From positions 1-25,949 of the forward strand of contig DASXDG010000209.1 in NCBI GenBank assembly GCA_036490795.1: DNA of 25,949 nt, in the 5' to 3' direction. Shown piece after piece: positions 1 to 7,075 of this stretch. The notes below the pieces were generated by a model. It did no database searches. It saw only the letters and a program-made list of their open reading frames with translations, and was not told the DNA's origin. A program made the translations under genes and the position numbers. The first letter of the stretch is position 1; every line of letters starts with the position of its first letter. Origin of the DNA: JAFARZ01 sp036490795 (GTDB lineage: Bacteria; Actinomycetota; Actinomycetes; Streptosporangiales; Streptosporangiaceae).

Positions 1-18
1 GGCCGCGGTTCGCAGATT

Positions 19-3000
19 TTAAGAGAATCTTAAGGATTTCGGCGTCACGCTGACCGATAGCGAGCCGGCCTGCGTCAACTCCAGGTCGACCGCCAGTGTC
101 TCCGCCTTGACGAAGTCCGCGTGCGCCGAGACCGCCCGCAACGTCGCCGCGTCCGCGCCGATGACCACAGAAATCCGGTCCGACACGTCCAGGCCAGCGT
201 CGCGCCTGGCCTGCTGCACCGCCCGCACCACATCGCGCGCGGTCCCTTCGGCCTCAAGCGAGGGGGTCAGCACGGTGTCGAGCGCGACCAGTCCCACGCC
301 ACCCGGCAGCGCCGCCGTCGCACCGGCGGCGTCGGCAACCGACAACCGGAGTTCGTACTCGCCGGGCTGGAGTTCCACACCGGCCGCCGTGACCACGTCG
401 TCCGGGCCAGAAGTCCAGTCACCGGCCTTGACCGCGCGGATCACGTCCTGCACCTTGCCGCCCAGCCTGGGACCGAGCACGCGCGGGTTCACCGCTAGCT
501 CGAACGTGCCCAGGCTGGCCGGGTCGGCGTTCAGCAGCACGTCCTTGACGTTGAGCTCGTCGCGGATGATGTCGGTGAACGGCGCCAAGCCGGAAGCGCC
601 CGGATGCGCGACGGTCAGCGACGCGAGCGGCAGCCGTACCCGCAGCTGGCGGGCCTTGCGCAGGCCGAGTGCCGAGCTGCAGACCAGGCGGACCAGGTCC
701 ATCGCGTCGGCGAGCTCAGGATCGGAAGGCCACGCAGAAACCTCCGGCCAGGAAGCCAGGTGCACGCTCTGGTCGCCGGTCAGGCCGCGCCACACGGCCT
801 CGGTGGTGAGCGGAAGTAGCGGCGCGGCCACCCTGCACGTGGTTTCCAGCACCGTGTACAGGGTGTCGAGCGCGTCGGTGTCACCTTGCCAGAACCGGCT
901 CCGCGACCGCCTGATGTACCAGTTGGTCAGCAGCTCCAGGTGATCACGGAGCGCCTGGCAGGCCGCGGCGATGTCATACTCGTCCAGCTCGGCGCCCACC
1001 GAGGTCACCAGCGAACGCGTCTTAGCCAGGATGTACCTGTCCAGCACGTGATCCGAGGACTGGCTGAACCGCGCGGTGTACGACTCCGCGTTGGCGTACA
1101 GCGCGAAGAAGTAGTAGCTGTTCCACAGCGGCAGGATGGCCTGGCGCACCGCGTCCCTGATGCCCTGCTCGGTGACGATCATGTTGCCGCCGCGCAGCAC
1201 CGGCGAGGACATCAGGAACCAGCGCATCGCGTCCGAGCCGTAGCTGTCGAACACCTCGTTGACATCGGGGTAGTTGCGCAGGCTCTTGGACATCTTCTGC
1301 CCGTCGTCGCCGAGCACGATGCCGTGGCTCAGGCAGGTGCGGAAGGCCGGCCGGTCGAACAGCGCCGTCGCGAGCACGTGCAGCAAGTAGAACCAGCCAC
1401 GGGTCTGCCCGATGTACTCCACGATGAAGTCACCCGGGTAGTGGCTGTCGAACCACTCGCGGTTCTCAAACGGGTAGTGCACCTGGGCGAACGGCATCGA
1501 GCCCGACTCGAACCAGCAGTCGAGCACCTCCGGCACCCGCCGCATTACCGACTGGCCGGTCGGATCGTCCGGATTAACCCGGGTCAGCGAGTCGATGTGC
1601 GGCCGGTGCAGGTCGGCCGGCCGGACACCGAAGTCACGCTCGAGCTCGTCGAGGGACCCGTATACGTCCACCCGCGGATAGGCCGGGTCGTCGCTCATCC
1701 AGACCGGGATCGGCGAACCCCAGAACCGGTTCCGCGAGATCGACCAGTCGCGCGCGTTGCTCAGCCACTTGCCGAACTGGCCGTCCTTGATGTGCGAGGG
1801 GACCCAGGTGATCTGGTCGTTCAGCTCGACCATCCGGTCACGGAACTTCGTCACCTCGACGAACCAGCTGGACATCGCCTTGTAGATCAGCGGGTTGCGG
1901 CATCGCCAGCAGTGCGGGTAGGAGTGCGCGTACGTCTCGGCACGGACAAGTGCCCCCGAAGCGCGCAGCGCGGCGGTGATGGGCTTGTTCGCGTCGAAGA
2001 CGTGCTGCCCTTCGAAGTCCGGCACCAAAGAAGTGAACCGTGCCTGGTCGTCCACGGTCAGCACGACCGGGATGCCCGCCGCGGCGCACGCCTCCGCGTC
2101 CGCCTCACCGTAGGCGGGCGCCATGTGCACGACGCCGGTGCCGTCCTCGGTGGTGACGTCGGGGGACAAGATCACCCGGAACGCGTTAGGCGTGTCGGCG
2201 AGGTACGGGAAGAGGGGTTCATAGCGTCGTCCGGCCAGCGAAGCGCCGGTCACGGTGTCGACGCGGGTGGCATCGCCCAGTTCGTTCTGATAGCGGGAAA
2301 GCCTGTCCTCGGCGAGGATGTACCGCTCGTAGTCCAGTTCCACGACGGCGTACCTGATGTCCGCCCCGACCGCGACCGCGAGGTTGGACGGCAGCGTCCA
2401 CGGGGTGGTCGTCCAGGCCAGCAGCCATTCACCAGTCTCCAGCCGGAAACGGACCGTTACCGAAGGGTCCTGGCGTTCCTGGTAGACGTCGTCGTCCATC
2501 CGCAGCTCGTGGTTGGACAGCGGCGTCTCGCACCGCCAGCAGTACGGCAGGACCTTGAAGCCCTGGTAGACGAGGCCCTTGTCATGCAGCTGCTTGAACG
2601 CCCACATGACGCTTTCCATGTAGTCCAGGTTCAGCGTCTTGTAGTCGTTGTCGAAGTCGACCCAGCGGGCCTGCCGGCTGACGTAGTCCTGCCATTCCGA
2701 CGTGTACCGCAGCACGGACTCGCGGCAGGCGGCGTTGAACTTGTCGATGCCCATCGTGATGATGTCGGCCTTGCCGGAGATGCCGAGCTGACGCTCGGCC
2801 TCCACCTCGGCGGGCAGCCCGTGGCAGTCCCAGCCGAACCGGCGGTCCACGCGGAAACCGCGCATGGTCTTGTACCGGGGCACCACGTCCTTGACGTAGC
2901 CGGTGAGCAGGTGCCCGTAGTGCGGCAGCCCGTTGGCGAACGGCGGACCGTCATAGAAGACGAACTCGGGGGCGTCCTCCCGGCGCGCGATCGTCGCGCG

Positions 3001-3123
3001 GAACGTGTCGTTGGCCTGCCAGTCCTTGAGGACGTCCGCCTCAAGTGAGGGAAAGCTCGGCTGGGTCGGCACGCCGCCATCGTTGGCGGCACTGGCGTCC
3101 TGGCTACGCGGGTAAACGGCCAT
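19..3123 (-). CDS. ileS: Isoleucyl-tRNA synthetase, type 2 (eukaryote-like)
   Basis: Charges tRNA-Ile with isoleucine in the cytoplasm. The 1034-residue length fits actinobacterial IleRS. Class I signatures are present: HYGH at residues 68-71 (HIGH motif) and KMSKS at 610-614. The CP1 editing domain shows WTTTPWTLPSN and DGTGVVHMAPAYGEAD, and a CWRC pair looks zinc-binding. The segment WSISRNRFWGSPIP is typical of the eukaryote-like IleRS2 branch, which as a family tolerates mupirocin; that resistance is an inference here. The frame is open 48 codons further upstream, but those codons lie inside the T-box leader and do not resemble IleRS, so the ATG at 3123 (MAVYPRSQ) is taken as the start. 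Shine-Dalgarno pairing is weak (GAGAG about 8 nt upstream), as expected if the leader controls initiation. The gene ends with TAA at 19-21 and stands alone. Confidence 0.97.
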   Translation of the reverse strand: MAVYPRSQDASAANDGGVPTQPSFPSLEADVLKDWQANDTFRATIARREDAPEFVFYDGPPFANGLPHYGHLLTGYVKDVVPRYKTMRGFRVDRRFGWDCHGLPAEVEAERQLGISGKADIITMGIDKFNAACRESVLRYTSEWQDYVSRQARWVDFDNDYKTLNLDYMESVMWAFKQLHDKGLVYQGFKVLPYCWRCETPLSNHELRMDDDVYQERQDPSVTVRFRLETGEWLLAWTTTPWTLPSNLAVAVGADIRYAVVELDYERYILAEDRLSRYQNELGDATRVDTVTGASLAGRRYEPLFPYLADTPNAFRVILSPDVTTEDGTGVVHMAPAYGEADAEACAAAGIPVVLTVDDQARFTSLVPDFEGQHVFDANKPITAALRASGALVRAETYAHSYPHCWRCRNPLIYKAMSSWFVEVTKFRDRMVELNDQITWVPSHIKDGQFGKWLSNARDWSISRNRFWGSPIPVWMSDDPAYPRVDVYGSLDELERDFGVRPADLHRPHIDSLTRVNPDDPTGQSVMRRVPEVLDCWFESGSMPFAQVHYPFENREWFDSHYPGDFIVEYIGQTRGWFYLLHVLATALFDRPAFRTCLSHGIVLGDDGQKMSKSLRNYPDVNEVFDSYGSDAMRWFLMSSPVLRGGNMIVTEQGIRDAVRQAILPLWNSYYFFALYANAESYTARFSQSSDHVLDRYILAKTRSLVTSVGAELDEYDIAAACQALRDHLELLTNWYIRRSRSRFWQGDTDALDTLYTVLETTCRVAAPLLPLTTEAVWRGLTGDQSVHLASWPEVSAWPSDPELADAMDLVRLVCSSALGLRKARQLRVRLPLASLTVAHPGASGLAPFTDIIRDELNVKDVLLNADPASLGTFELAVNPRVLGPRLGGKVQDVIRAVKAGDWTSGPDDVVTAAGVELQPGEYELRLSVADAAGATAALPGGVGLVALDTVLTPSLEAEGTARDVVRAVQQARRDAGLDVSDRISVVIGADAATLRAVSAHADFVKAETLAVDLELTQAGSLSVSVTPKSLRFS

Positions 3124-3342
3124 TATGAGTCTCTCGCGGCTAGAGCTAGGGGCCACGAGGACGACGCGCCCGCTCCTGCGCGGGCGTACCGCGGTACCAC
3201 CTCGCTTGCCGGATCCGCTATGAACGAAAGCCGGCCGCTCATTGAAACAGGCTGTGACGGGCCGCACCCGCCCGGTTCTACTGGGGCCTCGCGGCCTGTT
3301 CTTCCGGGGGCTCCCCGGTGATGGCCGGATCGACGCCTAGTG
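3124..3342 (-). promoter_or_regulatory. T-box riboswitch leader of ileS (isoleucine specifier AUC)
   Basis: Read on the minus strand, the leader contains a T-box core TGGTACCGCGG (3199-3189), preceded by GAGG, which would pair with the uncharged tRNA acceptor end. About 120 nt upstream lies a short stem I (CCGG-ccATCa-CCGG) whose loop displays ATC, an Ile codon, at 3322-3320. The stem is followed by GGGGAGCCCCCGGAAGAAC, which matches the compact stem I known from actinobacterial ileS T-boxes. That class is established to control translation initiation rather than termination. In agreement, I see no terminator with a U-run before the ATG at 3123. The exact 5' edge is estimated from the candidate -10 box. 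Confidence 0.9.
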
Positions 3343-3348
3343 CTGTCA

Positions 3349-3354
3349 AGTGTA
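3349..3354 (-). promoter_or_regulatory. Candidate -10 box for the ileS transcript
   Basis: TACACT on the minus strand lies about 7 nt before the expected 5' end of T-box stem I. The same hexamer occurs before rplJ and before the tRNA-Trp leader in this window. No good -35 is visible at 16-18 nt upstream, so the call rests on position and the -10 alone. Confidence 0.4.
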
Positions 3355-3520
3355 ACCGGCACTCGGATAATTCCCGGCCATCTATCCACGGGCTATATCG
3401 CCGGGAGGACCGACCTGACGGCGGCCGCCGTTGCCGAGCATGGGACGCCAGCGTCAACGACGGCCACCGGGATGGCCACACACCCTAGATCACGGCCGGT
3501 TACGCCAACGGGTTCGGCCG

Positions 3521-3550
3521 GGTAAGCGCGCGTAAGACCTCGGTAAGATT
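3521..3550 (+). promoter_or_regulatory. Three phased GTAAG repeats with candidate -10 upstream of the 3.6-kb gene
   Basis: GTAAG occurs three times, starting at 3522, 3532 and 3543 (spacings 10 and 11 bp, about one helical turn). The last copy forms TAAGAT (3544-3549), an acceptable -10 hexamer for the downstream plus-strand gene. Same-face repeats of this spacing are typical of response-regulator binding sites, but no known consensus is matched. The rest of the ileS-to-3599 gap shows nothing else I can support. Confidence 0.3.
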
Positions 3551-3598
3551 TGCCGCTTGCCCGTCACCGGACAAATGCCGCCACTACGCTGTTTTCCG

Positions 3599-3799
3599 GT
3601 GAAGCGCACGTGGTGGATCGCCCCGTACTTCGGCGGCATACTGGCGGTCTTCGCGGTCGCCGGCCTGCTGTCACTGACCGTGTTCCATCACTCACCGGTC
3701 AAGCACGCTGAGGCCGCGGCCACTGCGCCGGCGAAAACAGCGCTGGCCGATGCCGGCCCAGATGGTCACCGACACCCTGTTCCGGACGCTGACCCATGA
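3599..3799 (+). pseudogene. N-terminal membrane-anchor fragment of a frameshifted gene
   Basis: This frame encodes a short basic N-terminus (VKRTWW), one hydrophobic segment of about 22 residues (roughly residues 8-29) and an Ala-rich stretch, then runs to TGA at 3797-3799. Codons end almost always in G or C up to about 3755 and then lose that bias. At the same point the overlapping frame beginning at 3750 gains the bias. The simplest reading is that this is the signal-anchor of the protein continued at 3750, separated by one extra base near 3750-3758. Alternative starts are TTG 3557 and ATG 3575. GTG 3599 is preferred because it puts the basic residues directly before the hydrophobic segment. 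No clear ribosome binding site is seen for any of them. Confidence 0.55.
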
Positions 3800-4973
3800 T
3801 CTGCAGGCGCGTGACGAGACGGCGCTGCTCAGCCTCGTCGCGCCGTCCGCCAGGCCAGCCGTGGAGACCTGGTACGAGAACCTGCGGGCGATCGGTTACA
3901 CCACCGGGCTGGTCATCCCGTCCGGCAGCAACAGCGTGGTGGACCTGAACCAGCAGGGCAACGGCACGATCACGGTCCTGGCCGGCGCGCACAGTACGTT
4001 CGACCCGGTCAGCAACCAGGGTCCGGACATCCCGGCCGAGCCCTACCGGCTCGGGCTGCACTTCGCCAGCGCGACGGCGACCGGGCAGATCACCTCGTGG
4101 AAGCCGCTCGGCGACGCCCCCTGGGACCAGAACGCGCGTCTCTACGTCCGCACGGCCAAGCACCTGGTCGTGGCCGGGCTGCCCGGCGACAGCGCCCTGG
4201 TGAACCAGCTCCTGCCGCTGGCCGAGGCCGCCGCCAACTTCGACGGCGGCATGCTCAGCCACGTGAACGCCCACGACCTGCACCAGGACGGCTTCATCGT
4301 CTTCGTCAGCAAGACCGGGACGACAAGCTGGTTCACCACCGGCCAGCAGCCTGCCGGGTGGCCGCGGGCCTACCAGGGCGGCCAGACGTTCCCGCTGCCC
4401 GGCGCCAGCGGTGACATGACCGGCATCGCCACCGGCATCTCGGCCGGAGTCACCGGCGGCGCCCGGGTGGTCGTCACCCCCGGCCGGAGCACGGCCCAGC
4501 TGGTCCAGCTGTTCACGCTCGACATCCTCGCGGCGGACGACGAGGGCCTGACCAGCGGGTTCAAGCCGCCGACGGTTCCGGCGTGGACCCTGCGGGGAAT
4601 CGCGGACGCGGTACAGGGCCTGTACCAGGCGAACAAGAACCCGACCCCCGGCAGGTACGACTTCGCCGTGCTGACCGCCGGAATCCGTGCCCTTCCGGCC
4701 AAGTACCGCCACGGGCAGTTGCCCACCGGCAGCCAGCTGAACAGCGGCACGGCGACCACGCGCAAGGACTGGAACGCGGTGGCGGCCAGCGTCTACGCGT
4801 ACATCGGCCGCACCTACGGCATGAACCAGATGTTCGGCTCGGCGGCGCTGATGTGGACCGGTGAGCCGACACCGTTCGGCAACGTGCTGATCTCCGGCAA
4901 GGGCGGCACGTACCGCTTCTACGCCACGAACACGCTCAAGGCGCGCTGGCGCACCTGGCTGGCCAGCCTGTAA
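3750..4973 (+). CDS. Unrecognised extracytoplasmic protein with a degenerate gluzincin (peptidase MA-like) C-terminal domain; probably the main part of a frameshifted gene
   Basis: The open frame of 407 codons begins at ATG 3750 without a ribosome binding site and overlaps the upstream anchor fragment by 50 nt, so it is probably the body of one membrane-anchored protein. Residues about 1-130 look like a small NTF2-like or Cys-free globular domain (weak inference). The C-terminal half follows the pattern of secreted actinobacterial peptidase-MA-like proteins: RVVVTP strand, helix, then a W-x-x-x-G-x-A-D helix and a C-terminal Tyr-Gly-rich helix pair. Where those proteins carry HExxH, this one has LDILA (residues 257-261). 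Where the third ligand Glu is expected, it has Arg282 (WTLRG). It should therefore not bind zinc in the usual way. Its 3' end overlaps the convergent kinase gene by 38 bp. Function unknown. Confidence 0.7.
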   Translation: MPAQMVTDTLFRTLTHDLQARDETALLSLVAPSARPAVETWYENLRAIGYTTGLVIPSGSNSVVDLNQQGNGTITVLAGAHSTFDPVSNQGPDIPAEPYRLGLHFASATATGQITSWKPLGDAPWDQNARLYVRTAKHLVVAGLPGDSALVNQLLPLAEAAANFDGGMLSHVNAHDLHQDGFIVFVSKTGTTSWFTTGQQPAGWPRAYQGGQTFPLPGASGDMTGIATGISAGVTGGARVVVTPGRSTAQLVQLFTLDILAADDEGLTSGFKPPTVPAWTLRGIADAVQGLYQANKNPTPGRYDFAVLTAGIRALPAKYRHGQLPTGSQLNSGTATTRKDWNAVAASVYAYIGRTYGMNQMFGSAALMWTGEPTPFGNVLISGKGGTYRFYATNTLKARWRTWLASL

Positions 4974-7074
4974 CCCGGACACCTGATAACCCGGACACCG
5001 CGTAGACGTGGTGATCCAGGCTACCGAAGTACACGGTGCCGTCCGTGGCCAAGATCGCGGAACGGATGGGACCGCCGGTCCGGTACCGCCACAGCAGGCC
5101 GCCGCTGCCGATGTCGATGGCGGACAGGTATCCGTCGTCGCTGCCCGCGTACAGCGTGCTCCCGGCGATGGCGAGGCCGGAACGCACCGCGCCGCCGGTG
5201 CGGTGGCTCCAGATCCGCGTCCCGGTACCCAGGTCCACCGCGCAGACGGATCCGTCGGCGGACCCGGCATAGACGGTCTCGCCCGCGGAGACGGGCACCC
5301 CCTCGATCGCGCCGCCGGCCGGGAACGACCAGATCCTGCTGCCGTTCTCGTTGAGCACCTCGTACAAGGTGCCGGCGTCGCTGCCCAGGTAGAGGCCGCC
5401 ACCGGACAGCATCGGCCCGCCGTTCAACGCACCGTCGGCCCGGAACCGCCACCGCACGCTGCCCGACTTGGTATCGAACGCGTACAGCACCCCGTCGCCG
5501 CCGCCGGCGTACACGTAGTCAAGCTCCAGTGGCAGGCCCTTCGCCAGCGGGGTAGAGCGGACCGCCCCACCGGTCAATGACCGCCAGATCTGCCGCCCGG
5601 TCCCGGCGTCCAGCGCGTAGAAGTAGCGGTCGTCGCTGCCGATATAGACCGTGCCGCCGGCCGCCGCCGCCGTGCCGCGCACCGCGCCGCCGGTGGCATG
5701 GGTCCACCGCGCCTTGCCGCTACCGGCCGGTATGCCGTACACCCGGCCGCCGCCGCTCCCGGCGACGATCAGCCCGCCGGCGGCCGTGACCGCCCCGGTC
5801 ACCGGACCGTCCACGGGGATCGATCTGGCCAGCCGCCCGCTCGCCGCCTCCAGCGCGTAGATGTGCCCGTCCTGGCTGCCGATGTAGACGAGACCGCCGG
5901 AGACCGCCGCGCCAGACGTGACCGGGCCGCCGGTCTGGCGGGCCCACAGCGTGCGGCTCAGCGCCGGGTCGGGCGGGGGACGCCTGCCGCCAGCGAGCGC
6001 CCAGCCGCCAGCCGCCAGCCCGGCAGCGGCCAGCCCCGCCGCGCCCGCGATCAGCGCGCGCCTGCTCACCGGCCCCGCGCTCGGGTCCGCCACGGCGGAC
6101 GGCGGCACCGTCGTCACCGGCGGCACTGTCGTCACCGGCGGCACTGTCGTCACCGGCCGCGGCGGCGTCACCGGCCGCGGCGGCGTCGCCGGCGGCAGTG
6201 GAGTCGCCGCGTACCTGGCGATGAGCTCGGCCACCGCCCCCGGCCAGAACGAGGTCGCCGAACCGCCCTGCACGTAGGGCCGGCACGCGTCTAGCACCCC
6301 GGCCAGCGTGACCCGCCGCTCGGGGTCCTTCTCCAGGCAGGCCGCCGCCAGCTCCCGCAGCGCCGTCGCGGGCATCGCGCCGAGCATCGGCTGCTCATAC
6401 ATGATCTTGAACAGAACTGACGGTGGATCTCCCTCCCCGAACGGCACGACCGCGCACGAGGCGAAACAGATCACCGAGCCGAGCGCGAACACGTCGCTGG
6501 GTGCTGTGGCGGGTTGTCCCGCCACGAGTTCGGGCGCCATGTACGCCGGTGAGCCCATCGTGTAGCCGGCGGTGGTCAGCACGGCGCCGTCGAGCGCCCG
6601 CGCGACGCCGAAGTCGATCACCCGCGGACCGTCCGCGGCCAGCAGCACGTTGGTCGGCTTGAGGTCCCTGTGCACGATGCCGCGGGCGTGGATGGCCCGC
6701 AGCGCCTCGGCTAGCCCGGCGGTCAGGCGCCACACCGCGGCTTCAGGCAGCGGCCCGTAGCCGCGGACCGTCTGCTCGAGCGAGGGGCCGGGTACGTACG
6801 TGGTGGCCAGCCACGGCGGGTCGTCCCGCGGCCCGGCGGCCACCACCTGGGCGGTGTACATGCCGTTCACCGCGCCCGCCGCGTCCACCTCGCGCGCGAA
6901 CCTGACCACGAACGCCGGGTCCGCGGCGAGGTCCGGATGGCAGATCTTCACCGCCACGGCCCGCCCGGCCGGCGAGTAGCCGAGGAAAACCTGGCCCATC
7001 CCGCCGGCGCCCAGCCGCGCGTGCAACCGGAACTCCCCGACCCGCCGCGGGTCGCTGGCCCTGAGCGGTTCCAT
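4936..7074 (-). CDS. Transmembrane Ser/Thr protein kinase with C-terminal PQQ-type beta-propeller (second gene of pair)
   Basis: The 712-residue protein has an N-terminal Hanks-type kinase domain: glycine loop LGAGGMGQV (21-29), catalytic Lys43, HRD 135-137 with DLKPTN, DFG 154-156, activation loop with TT and Y, and APE 180-182. All catalytic residues are present, so it should be active. A Pro/Thr linker (about 292-325) made of six-residue repeats leads to one membrane segment (about 340-362). Outside follow eight repeats of about 40 residues of the form VYxGSxDGxxYALDxxTGxxxW, a PQQ-like propeller as in Streptomyces AfsK-type kinases. The ligand is unknown. The ATG at 7074 is one base after the TAG of the upstream kinase gene and has no Shine-Dalgarno sequence, so translation is probably coupled. 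The last codons overlap the convergent gene. Confidence 0.92.
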   Translation of the reverse strand: MEPLRASDPRRVGEFRLHARLGAGGMGQVFLGYSPAGRAVAVKICHPDLAADPAFVVRFAREVDAAGAVNGMYTAQVVAAGPRDDPPWLATTYVPGPSLEQTVRGYGPLPEAAVWRLTAGLAEALRAIHARGIVHRDLKPTNVLLAADGPRVIDFGVARALDGAVLTTAGYTMGSPAYMAPELVAGQPATAPSDVFALGSVICFASCAVVPFGEGDPPSVLFKIMYEQPMLGAMPATALRELAAACLEKDPERRVTLAGVLDACRPYVQGGSATSFWPGAVAELIARYAATPLPPATPPRPVTPPRPVTTVPPVTTVPPVTTVPPSAVADPSAGPVSRRALIAGAAGLAAAGLAAGGWALAGGRRPPPDPALSRTLWARQTGGPVTSGAAVSGGLVYIGSQDGHIYALEAASGRLARSIPVDGPVTGAVTAAGGLIVAGSGGGRVYGIPAGSGKARWTHATGGAVRGTAAAAGGTVYIGSDDRYFYALDAGTGRQIWRSLTGGAVRSTPLAKGLPLELDYVYAGGGDGVLYAFDTKSGSVRWRFRADGALNGGPMLSGGGLYLGSDAGTLYEVLNENGSRIWSFPAGGAIEGVPVSAGETVYAGSADGSVCAVDLGTGTRIWSHRTGGAVRSGLAIAGSTLYAGSDDGYLSAIDIGSGGLLWRYRTGGPIRSAILATDGTVYFGSLDHHVYAVSGLSGVRVTGWPARCASAP
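6101..6190. repeat. Five 18-bp tandem repeats encoding the Pro/Thr linker of the kinase
   Basis: Units at 6101-6118, 6119-6136, 6137-6154, 6155-6172 and 6173-6190. The second and third are identical, the first differs from them by one base, and the last two form a diverged pair. They encode VTTVPP-type and VTPPRP-type hexapeptides between kinase domain and membrane segment. Such an array can change length by slippage without breaking the frame. Confidence 0.85.
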
Positions 7075-7075
7075 G

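Noticed and set aside
886..3048. 720-codon plus-strand frame over ileS
   Set aside because: Shadow of ileS; Val/Arg/His-rich with no domain and no ribosome site.
3699..5402. 567-codon minus frame across the pseudopeptidase gene and the kinase 3' end
   Set aside because: It overlaps two better-supported genes and changes character at the gene boundary. Low-complexity Arg/Gly/Ala product.
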